A stretch of 64,000 nucleotides of DNA from Verrucomicrobiota bacterium (GTDB lineage: Bacteria > Verrucomicrobiota > Verrucomicrobiia > Verrucomicrobiales > Verrucomicrobiaceae), in assembly GCA_025360015.1 (NCBI GenBank), contig JANYCZ010000003.1:62001-126000 (forward strand). Reading direction: 5' to 3'. Both the position numbers and the translations under genes were made by a program. Under the pieces are notes generated by a model that did not search any database, was not told the DNA's origin, and saw only the letters and a program-made list of their open reading frames with translations. The stretch's first letter is position 1. Every line of letters starts with the position of its first letter. Positions 34,480 to 41,916 of the stretch are shown piece after piece.

Positions 34480-35958
34480 ATGTCGTCACTGTTTAACGAC
34501 TACCAACCAGAGGGCTTCTTCGACGAGGTGTTTTCCAAATCCGGGAAAGCACGTTCGCACTACGAGGCCATGCTTGATAGCGTCGGCTCACTCACTCCAT
34601 CCGAATACTCCGCTCGCCAAAAAGCGGTGGATGCCGCGTTCCTTCGCCAGGGCGTGACCTTCACCGTCTATGGAGACGATCAAGGGACGGAACGCATCTT
34701 CCCCTTCGATCTCATGCCGCGCATCATCCCGCAGCGTGAATGGGAGACGGTCGAGGCCGGACTCATCCAGCGCATCACCGCGCTGAATCTTTTCCTCAAC
34801 GACATCTACCACGGCCAGAAGATCATCACAGACAAGGCGGTGCCTGCGGAGCTCGTGCTCTCCGCCTCGCATTACCGGCCTGAGTTTCGTGGCATCAAGG
34901 TCCCCCACGGCATCTACATCCACATCTGCGGCACCGATCTCGTGCGCGATGGCAAGGGCGACTACTACGTGCTCGAAGACAACGGCCGCTGCCCTTCCGG
35001 TGCTTCTTACATGCTGGAAAACCGCAATGCCATGAAGCGCGCTTTCCCCGGCCTGCTGCAGTCGTTGCCTGTCCGCCCGGTGGATGCCTACGGCTCCATG
35101 CTGCGTGAGACGCTTGCTCATCTCGCCCCGAGCAGCGTCCTGGATCCCGCCATCGTGGTCCTCACCCCCGGCATCTACAACAGCGCCTACTTCGAGCACT
35201 GCTACCTCGCCAAACAGATGGGCGTGCCGATTGTTGAAGGCCGCGATCTCATCATCCGCAACGACCGCGTGTTCATGCGCACCACGAAGGGCCTGGAGCA
35301 GGTCCACGTCATTTATCGCCGCATCGACGACGATTTCCTTGATCCCCAGGTGTTCCGCAAAGACTCCCTCCTCGGCGTGCCGGGCATCATCAACGCCTAT
35401 CGCAAAGGCCATGTCGCCCTCGCCAACTCCATCGGCACCGGTGTGGCCGATGACAAGGCCGTCTATGCGCTCGTGCCGCAGATGATCAAATACTACCTCG
35501 ATCAGGACCCCATCCTGCCGAACGTGCCGACCCATCTGGGCGTTGATCCCAAGGAGTGCTCCTACATCCTCGACAACCTCGACAAGCTCGTGGTCAAAGC
35601 CGTCAACGAGTCCGGCGGCTACGGCATGCTCATGGGCCCCCATGCTTCGAAAAAGGAGCGCGCCGAATTCGCCGAGCGCATCAAGAAGAACCCGCGCAAC
35701 TACATCGCGCAGCCCGTGCTGCAGCTCTCCCGCCACCCCGTCTTTGTGGACGATCATTTCGAAGGACGCCACATCGATCTGCGCCCCTACGTGCTCTGCG
35801 GCGACCGCGTGCGCGTCGTCCCCGGCGGCCTCACCCGCGTGGCGCTGAAAAAAGGCTCGCTCGTCGTGAACTCCTCCCAGGGCGGCGGCAGCAAGGACAC
35901 CTGGGTGCTCTGGGACGATCCCCTGAACATGCCTGCCGAAACCTCACCCGCCGCCTGA
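34480..35958 (+). CDS. Circularly permuted ATP-grasp type 2 protein (DUF404/DUF407)
   Basis: A 492-residue stand-alone ATP-grasp protein. Family motifs are visible: [100 protein letters not shown] and the closing [13 protein letters not shown]. It is paralogous to the ATP-grasp half of the 883-residue protein but has no alpha-E domain; that domain is supplied by the next gene, nine bases downstream. The ATG at 34480 is chosen because homology starts just after it. An AT-rich TATATCATATAAG stretch directly upstream could hold a -10 element. Confidence 0.94.
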   Translation: MSSLFNDYQPEGFFDEVFSKSGKARSHYEAMLDSVGSLTPSEYSARQKAVDAAFLRQGVTFTVYGDDQGTERIFPFDLMPRIIPQREWETVEAGLIQRITALNLFLNDIYHGQKIITDKAVPAELVLSASHYRPEFRGIKVPHGIYIHICGTDLVRDGKGDYYVLEDNGRCPSGASYMLENRNAMKRAFPGLLQSLPVRPVDAYGSMLRETLAHLAPSSVLDPAIVVLTPGIYNSAYFEHCYLAKQMGVPIVEGRDLIIRNDRVFMRTTKGLEQVHVIYRRIDDDFLDPQVFRKDSLLGVPGIINAYRKGHVALANSIGTGVADDKAVYALVPQMIKYYLDQDPILPNVPTHLGVDPKECSYILDNLDKLVVKAVNESGGYGMLMGPHASKKERAEFAERIKKNPRNYIAQPVLQLSRHPVFVDDHFEGRHIDLRPYVLCGDRVRVVPGGLTRVALKKGSLVVNSSQGGGSKDTWVLWDDPLNMPAETSPAA

Positions 35959-35967
35959 TCACACGCC

Positions 35968-37029
35968 ATGCTTAGCCGAGTCGCAGACAGCATTTACTGG
36001 ATGGCACGCTATGTAGAGCGTGCGGAAAACCTCTCACGCCTCCTGCTTTCCACGCAGGATCTCCTGCTCGATGCCGGAGCCGAGGGCGTCGATGAAGCGC
36101 AGTTCTGGCAGCCGCTCCTCGCCACCACCGGTGACGAAGAGTCCTACTCCAAGCTGCACAAAAAAATCAAAGGCAAGGACGTCACCGAATTCCTGGCCCT
36201 GCGTGCGGACAATCCCAACTCCATGCTCAACAGCATCCGAGCCGCACGTGAAAACGCGCGCACCGTGCGGGATCAGATCTCCGATGAGATCTGGGAGTCG
36301 CTGAATTCGCTGCGGCTCTTCGTTGAGTCCGCCGAAGGCAAGACGCTGCACCGCACGCAGAGCGCCGCCTTTTACGAGCGCGTCCTGCGCGGTTCCTATC
36401 AGTTCCAGGGCATCGCCGACTCCACCACACCCCGCGGTGAGATCTGGCACTTCCTCCGCCTCGGCACCTGCCTGGAGCGTGCGGACAAAATGTCCCGCCT
36501 GCTGGACACCTGCTCTGGCCTGTCCCTCGAACTGCCGCCTCATGCCCAGGCCAGACCGCTGCGCTGGGCCGCGCTGCTCCGCTCCTGTTCCGCCTGGCAT
36601 GCATTTCAGGCGCAGCACCGCCGCCTCGATCCCTCCAAAATCATTGCCTATCTGCTTCTCGATGAGACCTTCCCGCGCTCTATCGCCTGCTGTGTCGCCG
36701 AAGCTGAATCCGCCTTGAAATCGCTCTGTGCGGATGCCGGACTGCATGGCATGCCCCTGCCGCTGCGCCATGTGGGCCGTCTGCGCGCCGATCTGGCCTA
36801 CACCACCGTTGAAGAAGTGCTCGCCACCGGCCTGCATGAATACATCGACGATCTGCAAACACGCCTGAATCAAATCGGTGAAGCCATCTTCCAGACCTTT
36901 GTTCAGCATGCGGATCTCTCGCACTTGAGCGAGGACACCCTGGTGGAAAGCATTGCCCCGGGTGCCTACCATGCCCACGCGGATGCAAATCTCCACGTTC
37001 AGCAGCAGCAACAACAGCAGCAGCAGTAG
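35968..37029 (+). CDS. Alpha-E domain protein (DUF403) with a C-terminal polyglutamine tail
   Basis: A 353-residue helical protein starting MLSRVADSIYWMARYVERAE, the standard alpha-E opening, and containing FLRLGTCLERADKMSRLLDT and PRSIACCVAEAESALKSL. The alpha-E domain is always found beside circularly permuted ATP-grasp proteins and is thought to form a complex with them. The last codons are a CAG/CAA run giving nine glutamines after HV; such a tract can vary in length by slippage. The gene lies nine bases after the ATP-grasp gene and 30 before the next transglutaminase gene. Confidence 0.93.
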   Translation: MLSRVADSIYWMARYVERAENLSRLLLSTQDLLLDAGAEGVDEAQFWQPLLATTGDEESYSKLHKKIKGKDVTEFLALRADNPNSMLNSIRAARENARTVRDQISDEIWESLNSLRLFVESAEGKTLHRTQSAAFYERVLRGSYQFQGIADSTTPRGEIWHFLRLGTCLERADKMSRLLDTCSGLSLELPPHAQARPLRWAALLRSCSAWHAFQAQHRRLDPSKIIAYLLLDETFPRSIACCVAEAESALKSLCADAGLHGMPLPLRHVGRLRADLAYTTVEEVLATGLHEYIDDLQTRLNQIGEAIFQTFVQHADLSHLSEDTLVESIAPGAYHAHADANLHVQQQQQQQQQ

Positions 37030-37059
37030 CGACATCGCCGGCACCTCCTGCTGCACGCC

Positions 37060-37911
37060 ATGCGATTTCGAATCTTCCACCGCACGCGCTACGTTTACCG
37101 CGCGGCGGTTCGCGACAACTACAACGAAGTGCGGCTGCGTCCCGTCACGAATGATACCTCACGCCTCGAATTCTTCCTGCTGAACGTCAAACCGCCCGCC
37201 CGGCTCCAGCACTTCCGGGACAACTGGCTCAACTACGTCCACTATTTCGACATTGCGGAACCGCACACGGATCTGATCATCGAATCGCAATCGACGATCA
37301 ACACCACCAGCCCTTACAAGGATGGCAAACCCCTCGGTGTGAGCTTTGAAGCACTCAAAAGCGGCATCGACGAAATGATCGCGCCTTTTCTCGGCGACAG
37401 CTGCTATGTGGCGCTCACGCCGGAAGTCTGGCGGCTGGGCATCGACATCCGCAATGACGGTGACGACGTCTTTTTAACCGCCGAGGCCGTGATGCACCAC
37501 ATCTTCCGCGAGTGGAAATATTCGCCCAGCACCACCACCTCCTCGACCCACATGAGTGAAGTCATGCAGACCAAGCAAGGCGTCTGCCAGGATTTCGCCC
37601 ATCTCATGATCGGCATCTGCCGTTCACTCGGCATTCCGGCACGCTACGTCAGCGGCTATCTCTACAACGGCCCTGAAGCGCACCTGCGCGGGGCCCAGGC
37701 CTCCCATGCCTGGTGTGAGGTGTATATCCCGGGCAAAGGCTGGTTCGGCCTCGATCCCACCAACGACACCCTCGCTGACGAACGCCACATCCTGATCGCC
37801 ACCGGTCGTGATTACCAGGACGCCGCCCCCGTCTCCGGCCACTTCGACGGCCCGCCCGGAGCAACAGCGGCGCTGCAGGTCGAGCTCGAAGTACAGCGGT
37901 TGGATGCATAA
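37060..37911 (+). CDS. Transglutaminase-like cysteine protease-fold protein
   Basis: A 283-residue protein, the third transglutaminase-like member of the cluster. The N-terminal part reads FRIFHRTRYVYRAAVRDNYN, and the triad is C176 (KQGVCQDFAHLM), H216 (QASHAWCEV) and D232 (GLDPTND). It ends ILIATGRDYQDAAPVSGHFD. Compared with the 292-residue paralogue it belongs to the subgroup that pairs with the type 2 ATP-grasp and separate alpha-E genes, here directly upstream. It is the last gene of the cluster. Confidence 0.94.
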   Translation: MRFRIFHRTRYVYRAAVRDNYNEVRLRPVTNDTSRLEFFLLNVKPPARLQHFRDNWLNYVHYFDIAEPHTDLIIESQSTINTTSPYKDGKPLGVSFEALKSGIDEMIAPFLGDSCYVALTPEVWRLGIDIRNDGDDVFLTAEAVMHHIFREWKYSPSTTTSSTHMSEVMQTKQGVCQDFAHLMIGICRSLGIPARYVSGYLYNGPEAHLRGAQASHAWCEVYIPGKGWFGLDPTNDTLADERHILIATGRDYQDAAPVSGHFDGPPGATAALQVELEVQRLDA

Positions 37912-38040
37912 ATTCCTGTCTGAATCTTCCGTTGTCTTTCTTCGCCTGCCTGCTTAAATTTCAATCAGCGGGCCGCACAACGGGGTTGGAGATCTAAAAC
38001 CGATTCTGGAGCGTGGCTCACAGGATCAAATTTTAGTTTT

Positions 38041-38877
38041 ATGGGGCTTTTCAATCTTCCGGTGGTGAAAATAGGGTCTGTGTCGATGGATGGCACGGAA
38101 CCAGTATTGATGCTTGGCCCTTGCGTGATCGAGAGCGAGGATTTCATCTGGGATGTCGCTGAAAAACTCGGGGCCATGGCGCGGCAGCACGGCTGGCGCT
38201 GGATTTTCAAAGCCTCCTACGACAAGGCCAACCGCAGCGCGATTTCCTCGTACCGTGGCCTCGGCTGTGAGGCAGGCTGCAAGCTGCTGGCCCAGATCGG
38301 TGCCAAACTGGGCGTACCGGTGACCACCGACGTGCACAGCGTTGAAGAAGTCAAACAGGCGGCGGAGCACATCGACCTCCTGCAAATCCCCGCCTTTCTC
38401 TGCCGCCAGACGGACTTGATTGTCGCGGCGGGTGAAACCGGCCGGGCCGTAAACGTCAAAAAAGGCCAGTTTCTGGCCCCCTGGGATGTGCGCAATATCG
38501 GTGACAAACTCGCCAGCGTCGGCTGCCAGAATTTCATGTTCACCGAGCGCGGCACCACCTTCGGCTACAACAATCTCGTGGCCGACATGCGCTCGCTCTA
38601 CTGGATGCGCGAGCTCGGCTACCGCGTGGTGATGGACGCCACCCACAGCGTGCAGCGCCCCGGCGGCCTCGGCACCGCCACTGGCGGCGATGGCAAACTG
38701 GCCCCTGTTCTCGCCCGCGCGGCGGTGGCCACCGGGTGCGACGGCGTTTTCATGGAAACGCATCCTGATCCCGCCAAAGCCTTTTCAGACGGCCCCAATC
38801 AAATCCCCCTTTCGCAGATCGCGGAAGTGGTTGAAACCTTGCGAAAGATTCATGGCCTCGTTCGTGACATCACTTGA
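38041..38877 (+). CDS. kdsA: 3-deoxy-8-phosphooctulonate synthase (KDO-8-P synthase)
   Basis: A 278-residue enzyme that condenses arabinose-5-phosphate with phosphoenolpyruvate to make KDO-8-P for the LPS inner core. Motifs include LMLGPCVIESED (C28), WIFKASYDKANRSA, TDVHSVEE, IPAFLCRQTDL and VMDATHSVQRPGG. Cys at the position that is Asn in the metal-free E. coli enzyme marks this as the metal-dependent type. The lptC-like gene starts inside its 3' end (26-bp overlap), so it opens the LPS-export operon. Downstream order matches the classical kds-lpt-hpf arrangement. Confidence 0.95.
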   Translation: MGLFNLPVVKIGSVSMDGTEPVLMLGPCVIESEDFIWDVAEKLGAMARQHGWRWIFKASYDKANRSAISSYRGLGCEAGCKLLAQIGAKLGVPVTTDVHSVEEVKQAAEHIDLLQIPAFLCRQTDLIVAAGETGRAVNVKKGQFLAPWDVRNIGDKLASVGCQNFMFTERGTTFGYNNLVADMRSLYWMRELGYRVVMDATHSVQRPGGLGTATGGDGKLAPVLARAAVATGCDGVFMETHPDPAKAFSDGPNQIPLSQIAEVVETLRKIHGLVRDIT

Positions 38878-39400
38878 GCTGCTGCACCGCCGCAGACTCG
38901 CGATTTCCATCATGCTCGGCGTGCTGGGGGGCCTGGTCATGTTCGCCACCGCCCAGCAGCCCGCACCGGCAGACTCAGGCATCAGCGCTTTCCTCAAGAT
39001 GGTCCCGCCGGGAGCCGTCAACAAGGGCGCGGTCATCCCCTCCTTCGACTCCACCGGCCGCCGCACCTCGCTCATCACCGCAGACATGCTGCGCCGGGTG
39101 GATGACGATCGCATCTATGCGGAAAAGCTCGTGGTGCAGATGTTTAACGACGATCCGAAGAGCGACGTGCGTATTGATTTGAAGACCGCCTTTTATCAGA
39201 TGTCAGGCGGCGGTGTGCTGCGCAGCACGGAGCGCAGCCGTGTGAGCCGGGCCGACTTTGAGATCGAAGGGGACAGCCTTATCTTTGACACCACCAGAAA
39301 CCAGGGGCGTATGACCGGAAACATCCACATGGTGATCTTTGACAGCAGCGCTCTCAGCGGCGAGGTACCGTCCCCCTCCGAATCACGCCCAACCCAGTGA
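38852..39400 (+). CDS. lptC: LptC-like LPS export protein
   Basis: About 182 residues. A hydrophobic segment (residues ~17-35, LAISIMLGVLGGLVMFATAQ) anchors it or serves as signal; the rest is beta-rich with the OstA-like pattern DFEIEGDSLIFDTTRNQGRM-TGNIHMVIFD. LptC links the LptB2FG transporter to the periplasmic LptA bridge. The call rests on fold-like pattern plus position between kdsA and lptA/lptB; sequence similarity alone is weak. The start at 38852 lies within kdsA; an internal ATG at 38912 would remove most of the hydrophobic segment's leader. Confidence 0.7.
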   Translation: MASFVTSLELLHRRRLAISIMLGVLGGLVMFATAQQPAPADSGISAFLKMVPPGAVNKGAVIPSFDSTGRRTSLITADMLRRVDDDRIYAEKLVVQMFNDDPKSDVRIDLKTAFYQMSGGGVLRSTERSRVSRADFEIEGDSLIFDTTRNQGRMTGNIHMVIFDSSALSGEVPSPSESRPTQ

Positions 39401-39401
39401 T

Positions 39402-40385
39402 ATGAAGACGTCCTCCATCCTGTACATCGCCCTGCTCATCAGCAGTGCTGGCGCGTTGGCGCAAGATCCGGGCGTCGCACGTCCGCTCTTTGATTTTCGC
39501 AAAAAGAAGGTGGATGAAGACACCAAAACCAAAGCGCTGGATGCCGCCAAGTCGGCCGTCAAACAGGTGCCGGACAACGTGAAGGACAAGGCGAAGGAAC
39601 TTCTGCGCTCCCCTGACGGCGTCGAGATGCGCCAGAAGGCCCTGCAAGCCGCGCAGACAATGATTCAGGGCAGTTCTTCCAGCGCGACCATTCCTGCCGA
39701 GACCGCGCCAGCCACCACTCCCGCACCAGCGGCATCCACACCCAGCCTCGCGGTGGTGGAAACTCCGCCTCCAACACCCGCTGGCCCACAACCCAAACCC
39801 TTGCAGCCCTTGAACTTGGACGAGGCTCCGAAGGCCACCAAAAGCCAGATCGACATCACTGCACAAAAAAGCGCTTTCTTTGATGCCAACAATAACTATG
39901 GCATCTATACTGGTGATGTGAAGGCGCGGCATCCCCAGATGTACATCGAGTGCGAGGAATTGGAATTGTACATGACCAAGCAGGAGGGCGGAGTCCTCGG
40001 AGCGCCCAAGCCCAAAAAAACCGGCCCTGCGGCCAAAGATGCGGACATCCTCGCCGCCCCCAAAAAGGCCGGCAACGCCGCTCCCCCCATCGACAAAGCG
40101 GATGCCCGCGGCCCGATGGTCACCATCGAGAAGATTTCGGAAGACGGTGAATTGCAGATCGGTCGCTGCAAGCACCTGATCTATGACGGCAAAACCGAGC
40201 GGACCACCCTGCTCGAATGGCCGCAGGTGCAGGCTGGCAATCAGCTGCACAAGGCCACGGAAGCAGGCTGCATCATGGTCATCGAAAAAAATGGCAAACT
40301 GACCACCACCGGTGGGCATGAGACGATTATTCTTCAGGGAGAAGAGATCGCCCCCCGGCGTTCGCCCGCACCCTCACCGCAGTGA
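39402..40385 (+). CDS. lptA: LptA/OstA-like periplasmic LPS transport protein
   Basis: A 327-residue protein with a signal peptide (MKTSSILYIALLISSAGALA). A long Ala/Pro-rich linker occupies about residues 80-145. The C-terminal half has the OstA pattern: SQIDITAQKSAFFDANNNYG, IYTGDVKARHPQMYIECEEL and KHLIYDGKTERTTLLEWPQV. LptA forms the periplasmic bridge that carries LPS to the outer membrane. It is longer than E. coli LptA (185 residues) because of the linker. It begins one base after the lptC stop and ends two bases before lptB. Confidence 0.8.
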   Translation: MKTSSILYIALLISSAGALAQDPGVARPLFDFRKKKVDEDTKTKALDAAKSAVKQVPDNVKDKAKELLRSPDGVEMRQKALQAAQTMIQGSSSSATIPAETAPATTPAPAASTPSLAVVETPPPTPAGPQPKPLQPLNLDEAPKATKSQIDITAQKSAFFDANNNYGIYTGDVKARHPQMYIECEELELYMTKQEGGVLGAPKPKKTGPAAKDADILAAPKKAGNAAPPIDKADARGPMVTIEKISEDGELQIGRCKHLIYDGKTERTTLLEWPQVQAGNQLHKATEAGCIMVIEKNGKLTTTGGHETIILQGEEIAPRRSPAPSPQ

Positions 40386-40387
40386 AC

Positions 40388-41218
40388 ATGGCTTCGCGAA
40401 CGAAAAGTATGAAGGATGCTGAGGGCGGAGATTTCCAGCCCTCCATGGAGGCCGTTTCCGATCCCGGTGCCCCTGAGACGATCATTCCGGACGAAAACAC
40501 CCTCCTGCACACGGAAGGGCTGAAAAAAGTCTATGACGGTCGCGCCGTCGTCAATGGTGTCGATATCGAAGTCAAAAGCGGCGAAATCGTCGGCCTGCTC
40601 GGCCCAAACGGTGCCGGCAAGACGACCACTTTCTACATGATCGTCGGCCTCGTACAGCCAAACGGCGGCAAGGTGACGTTTGATGGCAAAGACACCACCC
40701 ATCAGCCAATGTACATGCGCTCCCGGCTCGGCATGGGCTACCTGCCGCAGGAGGAGTCCATCTTCCGCCGCCTCACCGTACGTGAAAACATCATGGGCGT
40801 CATGGAAACCCAGCCCTACACGCGCAAGGAGCGCGAGGAGCAGACCCAGTCCTTGATGGAAAAGTTCGGCATCGATCATGTGGCGGACAATCTGGCCATC
40901 ACCCTCAGCGGGGGTGAAAAGCGCCGCCTCACCATCGCCCGCTCCCTCGTCACCTCGCCCAAGCTGCTCATGCTCGATGAGCCCTTCAGCGGCGTTGACC
41001 CCATCGCCGTCAGCGAAATTCAGGAGATCATCCGCATGCTGCGCAGCGCCGGTCTCGCCATTCTCATCACCGACCACAACGTGCGTGAGACCCTCAACAT
41101 CGTGGACCGCGCCTACCTCATCTTCGAAGGCCGTGTACGCCGCCACGGCACCAAAGATTTCCTCGTCAATGACGATGAGGCCCGCCGCCTCTATCTCGGC
41201 GAAGGCTTCACCATGTAA
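40388..41218 (+). CDS. lptB: LPS export ABC transporter ATP-binding protein LptB
   Basis: About 276 residues, cytoplasmic ATPase of the LptB2FGC complex. Walker A is GPNGAGKTT, the Q-loop lies in LPQEESIFRRLTVRENIMGV, the signature is LSGGEKRR, Walker B LLMLDEPFSGVDPIAV and the switch His is in ITDHNVRET. These match LptB closely. The N-terminus has about 30 extra residues before the ATPase core. The start could be ATG 40388 or 40409 (a GTG at 40382 is also in frame). No lptF or lptG is in the window. Confidence 0.96.
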   Translation: MASRTKSMKDAEGGDFQPSMEAVSDPGAPETIIPDENTLLHTEGLKKVYDGRAVVNGVDIEVKSGEIVGLLGPNGAGKTTTFYMIVGLVQPNGGKVTFDGKDTTHQPMYMRSRLGMGYLPQEESIFRRLTVRENIMGVMETQPYTRKEREEQTQSLMEKFGIDHVADNLAITLSGGEKRRLTIARSLVTSPKLLMLDEPFSGVDPIAVSEIQEIIRMLRSAGLAILITDHNVRETLNIVDRAYLIFEGRVRRHGTKDFLVNDDEARRLYLGEGFTM

Positions 41219-41236
41219 ATTTTAGTCCAACCAAAA

Positions 41237-41243
41237 AAGGAGA
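41237..41243 (+). promoter_or_regulatory. Strong ribosome binding site of hpf
   Basis: AAGGAGA lies six bases before the ATG at 41250. It is one of the few near-consensus Shine-Dalgarno sequences in the window and fixes the hpf start. Confidence 0.8.
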
Positions 41244-41249
41244 ACCACC

Positions 41250-41855
41250 ATGCAAAAACACAACGTCAACCTCCCCATCATCGTCACCGCACGTCACATG
41301 GACGTCACGGATGCGATCCGCGATTACGCCCATAAAAAGATCGAGGGCCTCCACCTTGACTACCCCCGCATCATTGAGGCCAAGGTCGTCCTCGACGTGC
41401 AGAGCCATCACCGCCACATCGCTGAAATCATCCTTTTCTGCGCCGACCACATCGTCATTGAAGTAAAGTCCGTCACTGAGGACATCTATGCTTCCATCGA
41501 CGAAAGCGCCGCCAAGATCGCCCGGCGCATGCGCAAGTACAAGACCCGCCTGCTCAGGAACCACCGCCCGCGTGGAGAAGTCTCCATCCGCCACATCGAG
41601 GAGCAGGTCTTCCATCAGGAAGTGCTGCACACCGAGGCGGAGCACGTTGAGCCTGCCTACGTGCACAAGGAGAAGTACAAAATCCGCCCGCTCTATGCCG
41701 ACGAAGCCATCATGGATCTCGAAATCAGCGACCGCCCTTTCGTGATCTTCCACAATCAGAAGACCCACCGCCTCGCCCTGCTGTTCCGCCGCAAGGACGG
41801 CGACTACGGCCTCATCGAGCCAGAAATGGAAGCCACCAACGGCACCCACAAATAA
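41250..41855 (+). CDS. hpf: Ribosome hibernation promoting factor, long form
   Basis: A 201-residue protein. Residues 1-~105 are the S30AE domain (VTARHMDVTDAIRDYAHKKI, with the basic helix KIARRMRKYKTRLLRN). Residues ~140-195 are the C-terminal dimerisation domain of long HPF (KIRPLYADEAIMDLEISDRP FVIFHNQ). Long HPF pairs 70S ribosomes into inactive 100S dimers in stationary phase. Its place after lptB matches the lptB-rpoN-hpf order of many Gram-negative bacteria, but rpoN is missing here. An intrinsic terminator follows. Confidence 0.95.
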   Translation: MQKHNVNLPIIVTARHMDVTDAIRDYAHKKIEGLHLDYPRIIEAKVVLDVQSHHRHIAEIILFCADHIVIEVKSVTEDIYASIDESAAKIARRMRKYKTRLLRNHRPRGEVSIRHIEEQVFHQEVLHTEAEHVEPAYVHKEKYKIRPLYADEAIMDLEISDRPFVIFHNQKTHRLALLFRRKDGDYGLIEPEMEATNGTHK

Positions 41856-41887
41856 GGCGCAGGCCCGTCGTTTAAGTCACCCCCGGG

Positions 41888-41916
41888 GCGGCCTGGATTC
41901 AGGCCGCTTCTTTTTT
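41888..41916 (+). terminator. Intrinsic terminator of the hpf operon, overlapping the convergent gene
   Basis: A perfect 8-bp stem (GCGGCCTG with CAGGCCGC, 41888-41907) with a 4-base loop is followed by TTCTTTTTT on the + strand. It ends transcription from hpf. The right arm and T-run are also the last codons (Lys-Lys-Glu-Ala-Ala-stop) of the acyltransferase gene on the other strand. Confidence 0.85.
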
